From NCBI GenBank assembly GCA_964618855.1, contig CAZUCD010000025.1, positions 1-32,632 of the forward strand: a DNA stretch of 32,632 nucleotides, written 5' to 3'. Shown here one piece after another: positions 1-7,227 of this stretch. The stretch comes from CAZUCD01 sp964618855 (GTDB taxonomy: Bacteria; Sumerlaeota; Sumerlaeia; SLMS01; JANRJK01). The notes under the pieces were generated by a model. That model had not been told where the DNA came from and made no database searches. It saw only the letters and a program-made list of their open reading frames with translations. The position numbers and the translations under genes are program-made. Numbering within the stretch: the first letter of the stretch is position 1; each line of letters opens with the position of its first letter.

Positions 1-6
1 CCCCCC

Positions 7-1131
7 TCACACCCCCACCGGCGCCGCGACCTCGTTGTAGAGCGTGTCGCGCTGCACGGGCACTCGGCCGCAGGCGCGGATCTGGTGCTCCAGGTCGGCG
101 ACCGTCATGCCCTGCGGGGTCTTTGCGCCGGCGTCGTGGTAGATTTCCTCGTGCACGACCGTGCCGTCGATGTCGTTTGCGCCGAACCACTGCGCGAGCT
201 GCGCCTGCTTGATCCCGAGCATGATCCAGTAGGCCTTGACGTGCGGGATGTTGTCGAGCATCAGCCGCGAGATGGCGATCGTCTGGAGTTCGAGGAACCC
301 CGTCGGGGCGGGCAGGTGCGAGAAGGCCGTGTTGGCCGGGTGGAAGGAAAGCGGGATGAAGCACTGGAAGCCGCCGAACTCGTCCTGGTGGGCGCGCAGG
401 CGCACCAGGTGGTCGATGCGGTGGCGCGGTTCCTCGATGTGGCCGTAGAGCATCGTGCAGTTCGAGCGCACGCCCATGCGGTGGAGTTCGCGGTGCGTCT
501 CGAACCAGCCTGCGGCGTCGCACTTGTGCTCGCAGATCCGTTCGCGGATCTCCTCGTCGAAGATTTCCGCGCCGCCGCCGGGCATAGAACCCATCCCTGC
601 CTCGCGCAGCATCTCCAGAACCTGACGGATCGTCATCTTCGACATGCGTGCGATGAAGACGACCTCCACGGGCGTTAGTGTCTTGATGTGGACGTGCGGA
701 AAGGCATCCGCAAGGGCGCGCACATAGCCGCAGTAGTACTCGATCTTGAGGCGCGGATCGAGCCCGCCCACGAGGTGGATCTCGGTGCAGCCCTCGGGCA
801 TCTGGCGCCGCGCCCGTTCCACGATCTCCTCCGGCTTGAGGATGTAGGACTCGGGGTTGAAGGCCTTCCTGCCAAACGCGCAGAACTTGCACGACATGAA
901 GCAGGTGTTCGTCGGATTGATGTGGAGGTTGATGTTGTAGTAGGTGCGCGCACCGTGGAGTCGCTCGCGGACGGTGTTGGCAAGCGCGCCGATCGCGGGC
1001 AGGTCGTGGCTCGCATAGAGGGCGAGCCCGTCCTCGAAGTCCAGGCGCTCGCCTGCGTGCACCTTGTCCGCTATCGGGATGAGACGCGGGTCGGAGACTG
1101 GGAGTTGTGGCATGTGCAGGGACCGGTCCAT
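7..1131 (-). CDS. mqnE: Aminodeoxyfutalosine synthase (radical SAM)
   Basis: This enzyme of the futalosine route to menaquinone joins an enolpyruvyl-benzoate precursor to a SAM-derived adenosyl radical, giving aminodeoxyfutalosine. The radical-SAM cluster motif CX3CX2C is visible (CFMSCKFC, residues about 77-84). Family signatures follow: EIHLVGGLDP, MPGGGAEIFD, NCTMLYGHIEEP, MLDNIPHVKAYWIMLG and a C-terminal AGAKTPQGMT. Those MqnE-specific stretches separate it from the related cyclase MqnC. The chosen ATG at 1131 gives 374 aa, normal for the family, and has AGGA a few bases upstream; a second ATG at 1113 is possible, and the open frame continues to 1323 without family similarity. It lies 68 bp downstream of a DnaC-like gene on the same strand. 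No other menaquinone gene is in view, so the pathway genes must be dispersed. Confidence 0.95.
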   Translation of the reverse strand: MDRSLHMPQLPVSDPRLIPIADKVHAGERLDFEDGLALYASHDLPAIGALANTVRERLHGARTYYNINLHINPTNTCFMSCKFCAFGRKAFNPESYILKPEEIVERARRQMPEGCTEIHLVGGLDPRLKIEYYCGYVRALADAFPHVHIKTLTPVEVVFIARMSKMTIRQVLEMLREAGMGSMPGGGAEIFDEEIRERICEHKCDAAGWFETHRELHRMGVRSNCTMLYGHIEEPRHRIDHLVRLRAHQDEFGGFQCFIPLSFHPANTAFSHLPAPTGFLELQTIAISRLMLDNIPHVKAYWIMLGIKQAQLAQWFGANDIDGTVVHEEIYHDAGAKTPQGMTVADLEHQIRACGRVPVQRDTLYNEVAAPVGV

Positions 1132-1199
1132 GGGAGTCCTGGCGCTTGGGCTGTCGGCCGCTCTTGCCGCGGCGTGCTGTGGCGTGCCGGCCGTGGTGT

Positions 1200-1885
1200 T
1201 CACCGCATTTGCGCCCGGCGCCAGTCGGCCTCCGGGAACCGCGGGAAGGGAAGGCCGCACATCTCGTACAGGCGGGATGCGGTGCGGGGACCGATGCGCT
1301 GGTCGAGCTCGGCCTCGCTGCAATTGGTCGTGATCACGAGTGGGCGGTCCGCCTCGTAGCGTTCATTGACGATCAGGTAGAGCCTGTCGCGGACCCAGTC
1401 TGTGGTCATTTCCGCGCCGAGGTCGTCGATGACGACCAGGTCGACGCCCGTGAGTTCACCCAGGATGGCGGCCTCGGCCTCGTCGCTCTGCGCGCCATAG
1501 GACTCTCGCAGGCGGGCGAGGAGATTCTGGAAGTTGACGAACCGGCCGGCGAATCCGCGCTGGATGACGACACGGAGGATCGCCGCGGCGATGTGCGTCT
1601 TGCCGCAGCCGGTCCGTCCGCGCAGGAGCAGCCCGTCGTGCGTGCCGGGGTCGAAGCTCTCCGCGAAGGACTTCGCCGTGTCTCGCACCTCGCGGTGGGC
1701 CTGGGAGGACGCGGAGAACGTGGCGAAGGTCTTTTGGGCGAATCTCGGCGGGATCCCCGACTCGGCGATGCGGCGTTCCAGGTTGCGGCGATCAAGGGTG
1801 CCGCATGGGCATGGGTTCGCGAGGCCGTCCGCCCCGACGACCAGTCCGGTGTCGTAGCACTCGGCGCAGCGGGGGCCGTCGGCAC
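1200..1885 (-). CDS. DnaC/IstB-like AAA+ ATPase (helicase-loader type), start disrupted
   Basis: This looks like a replicative helicase loader of the DnaC/DnaI type. The ATPase core has Walker A GRTGCGKT, Walker B LVVIDDLG and the sensor-like VITTNCS. The frame is open upstream of the GTG at 1688 and encodes the usual N-terminal zinc-binding segment (CAECYDTG followed by PCPC) and the linker GIPPRFAQKTFATF. The gene therefore starts near 1885-1934, not at 1688. No ATG, GTG or TTG lies in frame between 1688 and the upstream stop at 2007-2009. A GTG at 1883-1885 behind a strong GGGAGGAGG is one base out of frame, and one extra G in the run at 1871-1875 would join it to the zinc motif. The family call is firm; the start and exact role (helicase loading or transposition-type IstB) are not. 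Confidence 0.8.
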
Positions 1886-1959
1886 GGGAGTCCTCCTCCC
1901 GCGTCCGATCGACGGACGCGAGAACCCGCTCCAGCGACGCACGACCCGCAGCCTGCGCG

Positions 1960-2256
1960 TCAGTCGTTGTCGAAGAGGCCTTCCGGCTTCTCGATGGGCT
2001 GATCTTTCAGCTCCTTCTTCCGCGAATCGAAGAGTTTCTCCAGCTCGGCCATGCGGCCCTTCTGCTTGTCCTTGGCCTCGGCGAACTTCTGCTCCGCGCG
2101 CTCGTGCGTGCCGAGGACCTTGCGCCGCGCATCCTCGAACCGGTCGCCGGAGGTGTCCTCGGCGATCGGGCGCCGCACTTCCAGGACCTTGCCCGTCTTG
2201 CGGTCAACGATCAGGACGTTGGGGCAGTCCGGGCACTTGACCTGAATGATGTCCAT
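1960..2256 (-). CDS. Small CxxC protein with charged helical tail, unknown function
   Basis: This 98-aa protein begins with a short beta-like head carrying one CPDC pair (residues 8-11) and the stretch VLIVDRKTGKVLEVRRP. It continues as a long, strongly charged region rich in K, E, D, A and R (about residues 40-92), predicted to be helical or coiled coil. A single CxxC could bind metal through dimerisation or be a degenerate zinc ribbon. There is no signal peptide or membrane segment, so it is probably cytoplasmic. The ATG at 2256 was chosen because the open frame upstream, to 2619, overlaps the M20 peptidase gene and reads as its shadow. It lies 35 bp downstream of the peptidase and just upstream of the DnaC-like gene, probably in one transcript. 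I do not recognise a named family. Confidence 0.75.
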   Translation of the reverse strand: MDIIQVKCPDCPNVLIVDRKTGKVLEVRRPIAEDTSGDRFEDARRKVLGTHERAEQKFAEAKDKQKGRMAELEKLFDSRKKELKDQPIEKPEGLFDND

Positions 2257-2291
2257 GGCTTGGGGGCTTTCGGTGCCGCGGGTCGGCGTGG

Positions 2292-3815
2292 CTACTTCAT
2301 CAGGGCGAAACTTGTCCCGTAGATCGTGGCGTTGCGCATCAGGGATTCGATGGCAATGCGTTCGTCCACCTGGTGGGCGAGTTCCGTGTCGGTCCCGGGA
2401 AGGATCGGCCCGAACGCGCAGCAGACCGGAAGCGCCTTGGCGTAGGTGGTGCCGCCGGTCGCCTGGAGGGTCGCTTCGCGTCCCGTGACGGCGCTGAATG
2501 CAGCCTGGAGGGCGGGCAGGTAGGGGGAGACCTTTGGCGAGTCGGGGTCCATGAAGATGGCATCCATCGCCTTGCCATGGATCTTCGCATGCACCGTCAG
2601 GCCGGTCGCCTCGGTCCATGCGCCCGCCGCGTCGGTGGCGAGTTCAAGGACGCGGGCCACCGTGAGGCCCATCGTCGGCCGCACGTTCAGGAGCGCCGTG
2701 CCACGGGAGGGTCCGACGTCCACCACCCCGAGATTGACCGTTGTCCGGCCCACGAAGGGGTGGGAGGAGGCCGCCATGAGATTGCTGCCATCAAGTTCCC
2801 TGCCGACCATGTGGAGGAACTGCGTGAATGCACGGACACCCGCGGGGAGCGTCGCGACGTCGCCGAAGAAGGCCAGTGCGTCCACCGCTGCGTTGTGCCC
2901 GACCTCCGGCGTCGAGCCGTGCGCGGCCTTGCCGAGGAAGGTCACCTCGACCTCGGGGGAGGCATCGGCGGACTTCGCCGTCTGGGGCAGGAGCGTGACG
3001 TTGGCCTTGGGGTTCTGGACAGTGAAGTCGGTCGCGGCGCGCATCAGCTCGCGCATCACTTCGGCCTTCTTCTCCCCAGGGTACCCGAGCCGGACCTCGC
3101 ACTTGTCCGGCACGATGTTGGAGCGGGTGCCGCCGGCCAGCGAGCGGAACTCCAGCCCCGTGTCCGCATCCGGCTCGCCCTTCGCCCAATCTGCGGAGAA
3201 CTCGATGGTGACCATTCCCTTCTCGCCGGTGGTGAGCGGGAAAGTCGCGTCGGGGGTGAATCCGAAGTCCGGCGCGCCGCGCTCGCCGAGGTACTCCGCG
3301 ATGTCCTCCCAGTCCCCGATCTCCTCGCAGGTTCCGACGATGATGCGCACGTCGACGGGCAGTTCGATGCCGGCCTTCTTGACGGCATAGAGCCCGTAGA
3401 GGGCCATCATCAGCGGCCCCTTGTCGTCCTGGGTGCCGCGCCCCCAGATGTAGCCGTCGGCGATGTCGCCGGAGAATGGCTTGTGCGTCCATCCGGCCGA
3501 GACCGAGACGACGTCGATGTGCACGGGAACGCCGATGGTCGGGCGGCCATGCCCGGGCTGCTCCCAGGCGATCTCCGCCCAGCGTCCCGCCTTCGAGCGG
3601 AAGGCAAAGCCCATTCGTTCCGAGACGGTGCGGAGGAACTCGATCGCGCGGGGAATCTGTTCGCGGTAGGCGGCCTCGACTGCCCCTTCGCCACCGGAGA
3701 CCGTTTCGAACTGGACCAGGCGCGCGGTGTCCGCGATGAAGTTTGCGCGCTCGGACTCGAGCGCCGCGGCGATCCTGTCGCGAATCTCCGTCACATTGAC
3801 CATCTCGTTCATCAT
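2292..3815 (-). CDS. M20-family metallopeptidase (PepV/Sapep dipeptidase-like)
   Basis: This is a probable cytoplasmic di-zinc dipeptidase or aminoacylase. The M20 signatures are in order: HID (99-101), giving the first metal ligand and catalytic Asp; GRGTQDDKGP (125-134), with the bridging Asp; TCEE (162-165), with the general-base Glu; and FTPDATFP (186-193). A lid/dimerisation domain inserts at about residues 200-390, with AAHGSTPEVGHNA typical of the family, and a late H is present near the C terminus (ELAHQVDERI). At 507 aa it matches the longer PepV/Sapep branch rather than the roughly 400-aa carboxypeptidases. The start at 3815 has AGGAT immediately upstream; the frame extends to 3854 without such a site. 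There is no signal peptide. Dipeptide turnover is the likely role, but the substrate is not readable from sequence. Confidence 0.9.
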   Translation of the reverse strand: MMNEMVNVTEIRDRIAAALESERANFIADTARLVQFETVSGGEGAVEAAYREQIPRAIEFLRTVSERMGFAFRSKAGRWAEIAWEQPGHGRPTIGVPVHIDVVSVSAGWTHKPFSGDIADGYIWGRGTQDDKGPLMMALYGLYAVKKAGIELPVDVRIIVGTCEEIGDWEDIAEYLGERGAPDFGFTPDATFPLTTGEKGMVTIEFSADWAKGEPDADTGLEFRSLAGGTRSNIVPDKCEVRLGYPGEKKAEVMRELMRAATDFTVQNPKANVTLLPQTAKSADASPEVEVTFLGKAAHGSTPEVGHNAAVDALAFFGDVATLPAGVRAFTQFLHMVGRELDGSNLMAASSHPFVGRTTVNLGVVDVGPSRGTALLNVRPTMGLTVARVLELATDAAGAWTEATGLTVHAKIHGKAMDAIFMDPDSPKVSPYLPALQAAFSAVTGREATLQATGGTTYAKALPVCCAFGPILPGTDTELAHQVDERIAIESLMRNATIYGTSFALMK

Positions 3816-3887
3816 GTCATCCTGCCGGGGGTGTTCGGGCCGCGGAACGGCCACGCGGCGATCCTACCCGCCCGCTCGGGGCTTGGG

Positions 3888-4460
3888 TCAAGGCTGCGCG
3901 TCCGCCGCGGGCGCCGATCGCCGCACCGTGAAGTGGTTGCGGTACTCCAGTTCCGCCCCGTCGAACTGCACGAGCTTGAGGATGCTGAACTCCCCGTCCT
4001 GGACAGTCAGTGTCTTCAGGCTGGTCGCCGGTCGATTGTCGTCCGAGCCCATTGTGCGGAGAACCATCATCTCTCGTCCCCCCGCATCCTGACGGTCCAT
4101 GATCACGTCGAACCGCTCGGACTCCTTCCCGTCCAACTCGGACAGCGTCACAGTCCCGGCGCGCCGGTCGATGGCGACCAGTTCCGATGAAGTGACCGTC
4201 TTGCCGGGCCCGTCATCGTAGGTGTACTCCCACCGCATCGCGCCGGCCCGTCCGGGGATTCTGACCGCGTCGAGTTTCATCGGCAGCCGCACGTACTTGT
4301 CCGAAGTGTAGTCGCGATACTGGAGGTAGCCCTCCCACGATCCCACCAGGCGGTCAGAAAGGTCGGAACCCGGGCGATTCCCGGGGGTGCGCGATGCACA
4401 CCCTGCGAGTGGCGGAAGCAGGATCAAGGTCGCTGTTGCAAAAGTTCGGAGGACGGTCAT
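3888..4460 (-). CDS. Small lipoprotein, unknown function
   Basis: The 190-aa product starts with a basic n-region, a hydrophobic core and a lipobox ending LAGC (Cys21), so it should be exported, lipidated and membrane anchored. The mature part opens with about 15 disordered residues. It then reads as a compact beta-rich domain with regularly spaced strands (LVGSWEGYLQYRDY, RWEYTYDDGPGKTV, LEYRNHFTV), a pattern resembling lipocalin-like or heme-binding-type barrels, though I cannot assign a family. The ATG at 4460 is preferred because it directly precedes the signal peptide; the open frame to 4676 overlaps the divergent acetyltransferase gene and is not convincing. The gene ends 72 bp upstream of the M20 peptidase start and may share transcription with it. 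Confidence 0.75.
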   Translation of the reverse strand: MTVLRTFATATLILLPPLAGCASRTPGNRPGSDLSDRLVGSWEGYLQYRDYTSDKYVRLPMKLDAVRIPGRAGAMRWEYTYDDGPGKTVTSSELVAIDRRAGTVTLSELDGKESERFDVIMDRQDAGGREMMVLRTMGSDDNRPATSLKTLTVQDGEFSILKLVQFDGAELEYRNHFTVRRSAPAADAQP

Positions 4461-4577
4461 GGGGAACTCCTGCGTGTGGGTCGTATTGGCCAGCGTTTCG
4501 GGGGGAGCATCCGGCAGGCCAGACGCCCTTGTGGGTTTTCCCGTGACGCGCTGCCGGTGGTGCCCTTGCATTTCCCC

Positions 4578-5426
4578 GTGATTCCCAGAATTCTGCGCCG
4601 CAGTATCAGCCCCGACTCCCTTGCGCGCGACCTGGATGCCGCAGGCATCGGCCCTGGGGACGTGCTGCTTGTGCACAGTTCCCTCAAGTCGATCGGATAC
4701 GTGGAGGGGGGTCCCGCCAGCGTCGTGCGCGTACTTCAGGCGGCGGTCTCACCAGGCGGGACGCTCGTCATGCCGACGTTCACGTACAACATCGCGGGAT
4801 GGAGCCTGGGCGCGTTCGACCACGCGCAGACACCGAGCGCGACCGGCCTTGTGACCGAGGTGTTCCGCAGGATGCCGGGAGTCCTGCGCAGTTGCCACCC
4901 GAGCCACAGTTTCGCGGCCTGGGGCGCGATGGCCCGGGAGATCGCGCATGCCCCGCTCGGGCACAGCCCGCTCGGCGAGGGAAGCCCGCTGGACACCGTC
5001 CGGCGTGCCGGGGGCAGGATACTTCTGGTGGGCGTCGGGCAGGAGCGAAACAGCAGCCTGCACCTCGCCGAGTGCCTCGCCCGGGTGCCCTACCTGAGCA
5101 TCGCCTTCACACCCGGGCAGGGCTACGAGATCGGCCTCATCCGTGATCCGCTCGAATCGGTCCCAATCCCGCTCCCGCTTGTGGAGGTTCCGGGATCCTC
5201 GGAGGGATTCCCCGCAATCGAGCCCGCCCTGCGCGAACGGGGCCTCGTGCGCGATGCCCGCCTTGGGCAGGCCAGGTGCCAGTTGATGGATGCCCGCTCG
5301 ACGGTGGAGGCCGCAGTCTCGATGCTGCGCGCCGACCCGGAACTGTTCCTCCACGGTCGCGAACCGAGCAACATCTCGTCCCGCCGACTCGCCTACCTCC
5401 GCACGCGACAGGAGATCGCTTCTTGA
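4578..5426 (+). CDS. AAC(3)-family N-acetyltransferase
   Basis: The protein belongs to the AAC(3)/YokD family, which acetylates amino groups using acetyl-CoA. Diagnostic segments are DVLLVHSSLKSIGYVEGG near the N terminus, GTLVMPTFTYN, and RSCHPSHSFAAWG with the family HPxxS motif. At 282 aa it has the normal family length (about 260-290). Clinical aminoglycoside resistance enzymes belong here, but many chromosomal members have other or unknown amine substrates. Nothing in the context (no integron, transposon or resistance partners) argues for resistance. The start is uncertain: the GTG at 4578 gives the expected N terminus, while the frame opens upstream to a GTG at 4476, and neither has a clear Shine-Dalgarno site. 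Its stop overlaps the next gene's TTG by 4 bp, indicating coupling. Confidence 0.85.
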   Translation: MIPRILRRSISPDSLARDLDAAGIGPGDVLLVHSSLKSIGYVEGGPASVVRVLQAAVSPGGTLVMPTFTYNIAGWSLGAFDHAQTPSATGLVTEVFRRMPGVLRSCHPSHSFAAWGAMAREIAHAPLGHSPLGEGSPLDTVRRAGGRILLVGVGQERNSSLHLAECLARVPYLSIAFTPGQGYEIGLIRDPLESVPIPLPLVEVPGSSEGFPAIEPALRERGLVRDARLGQARCQLMDARSTVEAAVSMLRADPELFLHGREPSNISSRRLAYLRTRQEIAS

Positions 5427-6016
5427 GCAACGCCGAACTGTTTACGGAAACCTGGGACGAGGTGGCAAAGCGGGCCCTGAAGCGGGGCCGTGAGGGGTTC
5501 CCCCCCGCGCCGGAGCTCGAGTCCGTGGCGGACGCGGTGCGTGCGCGCGTGGGCGTCCTGGCCGGACTTGCGCGCATCAAGCCCGCCGTTGCGCTGCGCA
5601 ATCGACGGGACTGGGAGGGGCGGTGGGACGCGGAGGCGCAGTGGAAGCGCCTGTCCGGGGCCGTCATGCGCTGGGGTGTGTCACCGGTGCTGAACGACGG
5701 CACCTCCGAGTTTGCCCGGTTCGACGCTGTGCACCTTGGGGATTCAAGTTCGCTAGTACTCTACCGGGGCGACCTGCAACGCGAGATGGAGTCGCTGGCG
5801 GCTGCGCTAGCGGAGTGGCCCATGTCGGTTCAGGACTATGCTGTGGTCAGCCTCGCGGGGGAGTTGTTCCACCTGCTCGTGGCGAAGGCGGGAAAGCCCC
5901 CTCGCGACCCCTGGATCGACGCGCTTGCGGAGTCGCTCTTCGTGAAGGAGGTGCTGGGGCTGCCATTTTCCCCGCTCGCCTTCGACCTTCTGCGTCGGTC
6001 CGCGACCCCCGAATGA
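5423..6016 (+). CDS. Hypothetical protein, 197 aa, coupled to the acetyltransferase
   Basis: I do not recognise this protein. It is mostly helical, with an acidic/basic mixed N terminus (ELFTETWDEVAKRALKRG) and a hydrophobic centre and C terminus (VQDYAVVSLAGELFHLLVAKAG). It has no signal peptide and no membrane span. The TTG at 5423 was chosen because it overlaps the upstream TGA (TTGA), has GGAG about ten bases upstream, and begins the stretch with coding-like composition; the frame upstream overlaps the acetyltransferase gene. The 4-bp overlap suggests translational coupling, so it may act with that enzyme. Codon use is like the neighbours. Confidence 0.7.
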   Translation: MSNAELFTETWDEVAKRALKRGREGFPPAPELESVADAVRARVGVLAGLARIKPAVALRNRRDWEGRWDAEAQWKRLSGAVMRWGVSPVLNDGTSEFARFDAVHLGDSSSLVLYRGDLQREMESLAAALAEWPMSVQDYAVVSLAGELFHLLVAKAGKPPRDPWIDALAESLFVKEVLGLPFSPLAFDLLRRSATPE

Positions 6017-6102
6017 CGTTGCGGCGCCCTGCGCATGCACAGGCACGATTCCGTGCCAGCGCGGGGGCACCCGCAGTCCAACCCGGAAGGAAAGCCATTC
6101 CC

Positions 6103-7161
6103 ATGCGCCGCAGGTCATGCGTGGTTGCGCTGCTTGTGGGACTCCTCGTCGGCTGGGGCAGTTCGGCCGCGGGGGATGACAAGCCCACCCCCGGAAAGGC
6201 AGCGGTCACCCCGGCACCGACGCCCGCCCCTACGACGGCGGGGGGGCGCGAACTTTGGATTCTGCACGGCGGCGGCGAGGTGTTCGGCCGCCTCGTCAAG
6301 GAAACGGCGACCACGCTCTTCGTGGACGTGGGCTCGGAGATTGTCCCAATCGCGGTGTCGAGCGTGGAACGCCGCGTGCCGCAGGCGGACCTCGAGGCCC
6401 AGGCGAAGTCCGGCACCCCAAGGCTCGGCGCCGGGGCGGGCAGCGTGGACCCGGCGACCGGGGCGATCATCTTCCGCGGCGATTCCGCAAAGTCGGCGCG
6501 GTCCCAGACGGAGATCCTCGACCACGCCAAGAGAAGCGTTGTGCTCGTGTCGAACTCCCGCGGCCGAGGGTCGGGATGGGTGCTCGACAAGCAGGGCCGC
6601 ATCGTCACGAACCACCATGTTGTCGGGAATGAGAAGTACCAGACCGTGACGCTGTTCGTCCCCCAGGGCACGCAGTGGGAGCGCAAGCGGTTCGACAACT
6701 GCAAGGTGGAGGCGTTCAGCAGGATCTACGACATCGCGATCGTCCGCGTGGACCTCGATGCCCTCGCAAAGGAGAAGGTCGAACTGGTCCCAATTCCCGT
6801 CGCGGCCCCTGACTCGCTGAAGGCCGGCGAACAGGTGTTCGCGGTAGGCAATCCCGGCATGGGGGGTACGATCCTTGCCCACACCATCAGCGAGGGCATC
6901 GTGTCGTCCCTGGCTCGGAACTTCGACGACGTCATCTACATTCAGACCACGGCGGCCGTGAACCCGGGCAACAGCGGGGGCCCCCTGCTGGATGCGCGGG
7001 GAAACGTGGTCGGGCTCATCACGCTCAAGGCCACCTTTCAGGAGGGCATCGCCTTCGCACTGCCGACCGGGCTGATCCTCCATTTCCTTGGGAACTCGAA
7101 GGCCTTCGAGTACTCCGAAACGAACCGAAACAAAGGCTTCAAGTACCTTCCACCAAACTGA
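6103..7161 (+). CDS. Exported trypsin-like serine protease (S1C/HtrA-type, no PDZ)
   Basis: The 352-aa protein has a signal peptide (MRRRSCVVALLVGLLVGWG, cut near residue 23) and a Pro/Thr/Ala-rich spacer to about residue 46. A small beta domain follows at 49-92 (WILHGGGEVFGRLVKE...). The chymotrypsin-fold catalytic domain runs from about 138 to 330. The triad is visible: His172 in TNHHVV, Asp210 in YDIAIV and Ser291 in GNSGGPL. No PDZ domain follows, unlike classical DegP/HtrA, so it is a protease-only member acting outside the cytoplasm. The ATG at 6103 has AAGGAAAG upstream; the frame is open back to 5623 but that part overlaps the preceding gene. It lies 66 bp before another exported protein, and the two may form one unit for envelope maintenance; that link is inference. 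Confidence 0.9.
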   Translation: MRRRSCVVALLVGLLVGWGSSAAGDDKPTPGKAAVTPAPTPAPTTAGGRELWILHGGGEVFGRLVKETATTLFVDVGSEIVPIAVSSVERRVPQADLEAQAKSGTPRLGAGAGSVDPATGAIIFRGDSAKSARSQTEILDHAKRSVVLVSNSRGRGSGWVLDKQGRIVTNHHVVGNEKYQTVTLFVPQGTQWERKRFDNCKVEAFSRIYDIAIVRVDLDALAKEKVELVPIPVAAPDSLKAGEQVFAVGNPGMGGTILAHTISEGIVSSLARNFDDVIYIQTTAAVNPGNSGGPLLDARGNVVGLITLKATFQEGIAFALPTGLILHFLGNSKAFEYSETNRNKGFKYLPPN

Positions 7162-7227
7162 CGGGCCCCGACACCAATCTCTTGGGGTGGACCACAGGCC
7201 CGACCCCAAACCACAGAGGAGCATGAC

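Noticed and set aside
2373..4190. Long plus-strand open frame opposite the M20 peptidase and lipoprotein genes
   Set aside because: Arg/Gly/His/Asp-rich composition without domains; it mirrors the codon bias of the well-recognised genes on the other strand.
4578..5426. Acquired aminoglycoside resistance gene
   Set aside because: The family includes resistance enzymes, but there is no mobile element, integron or resistance partner, and base composition matches the neighbours.
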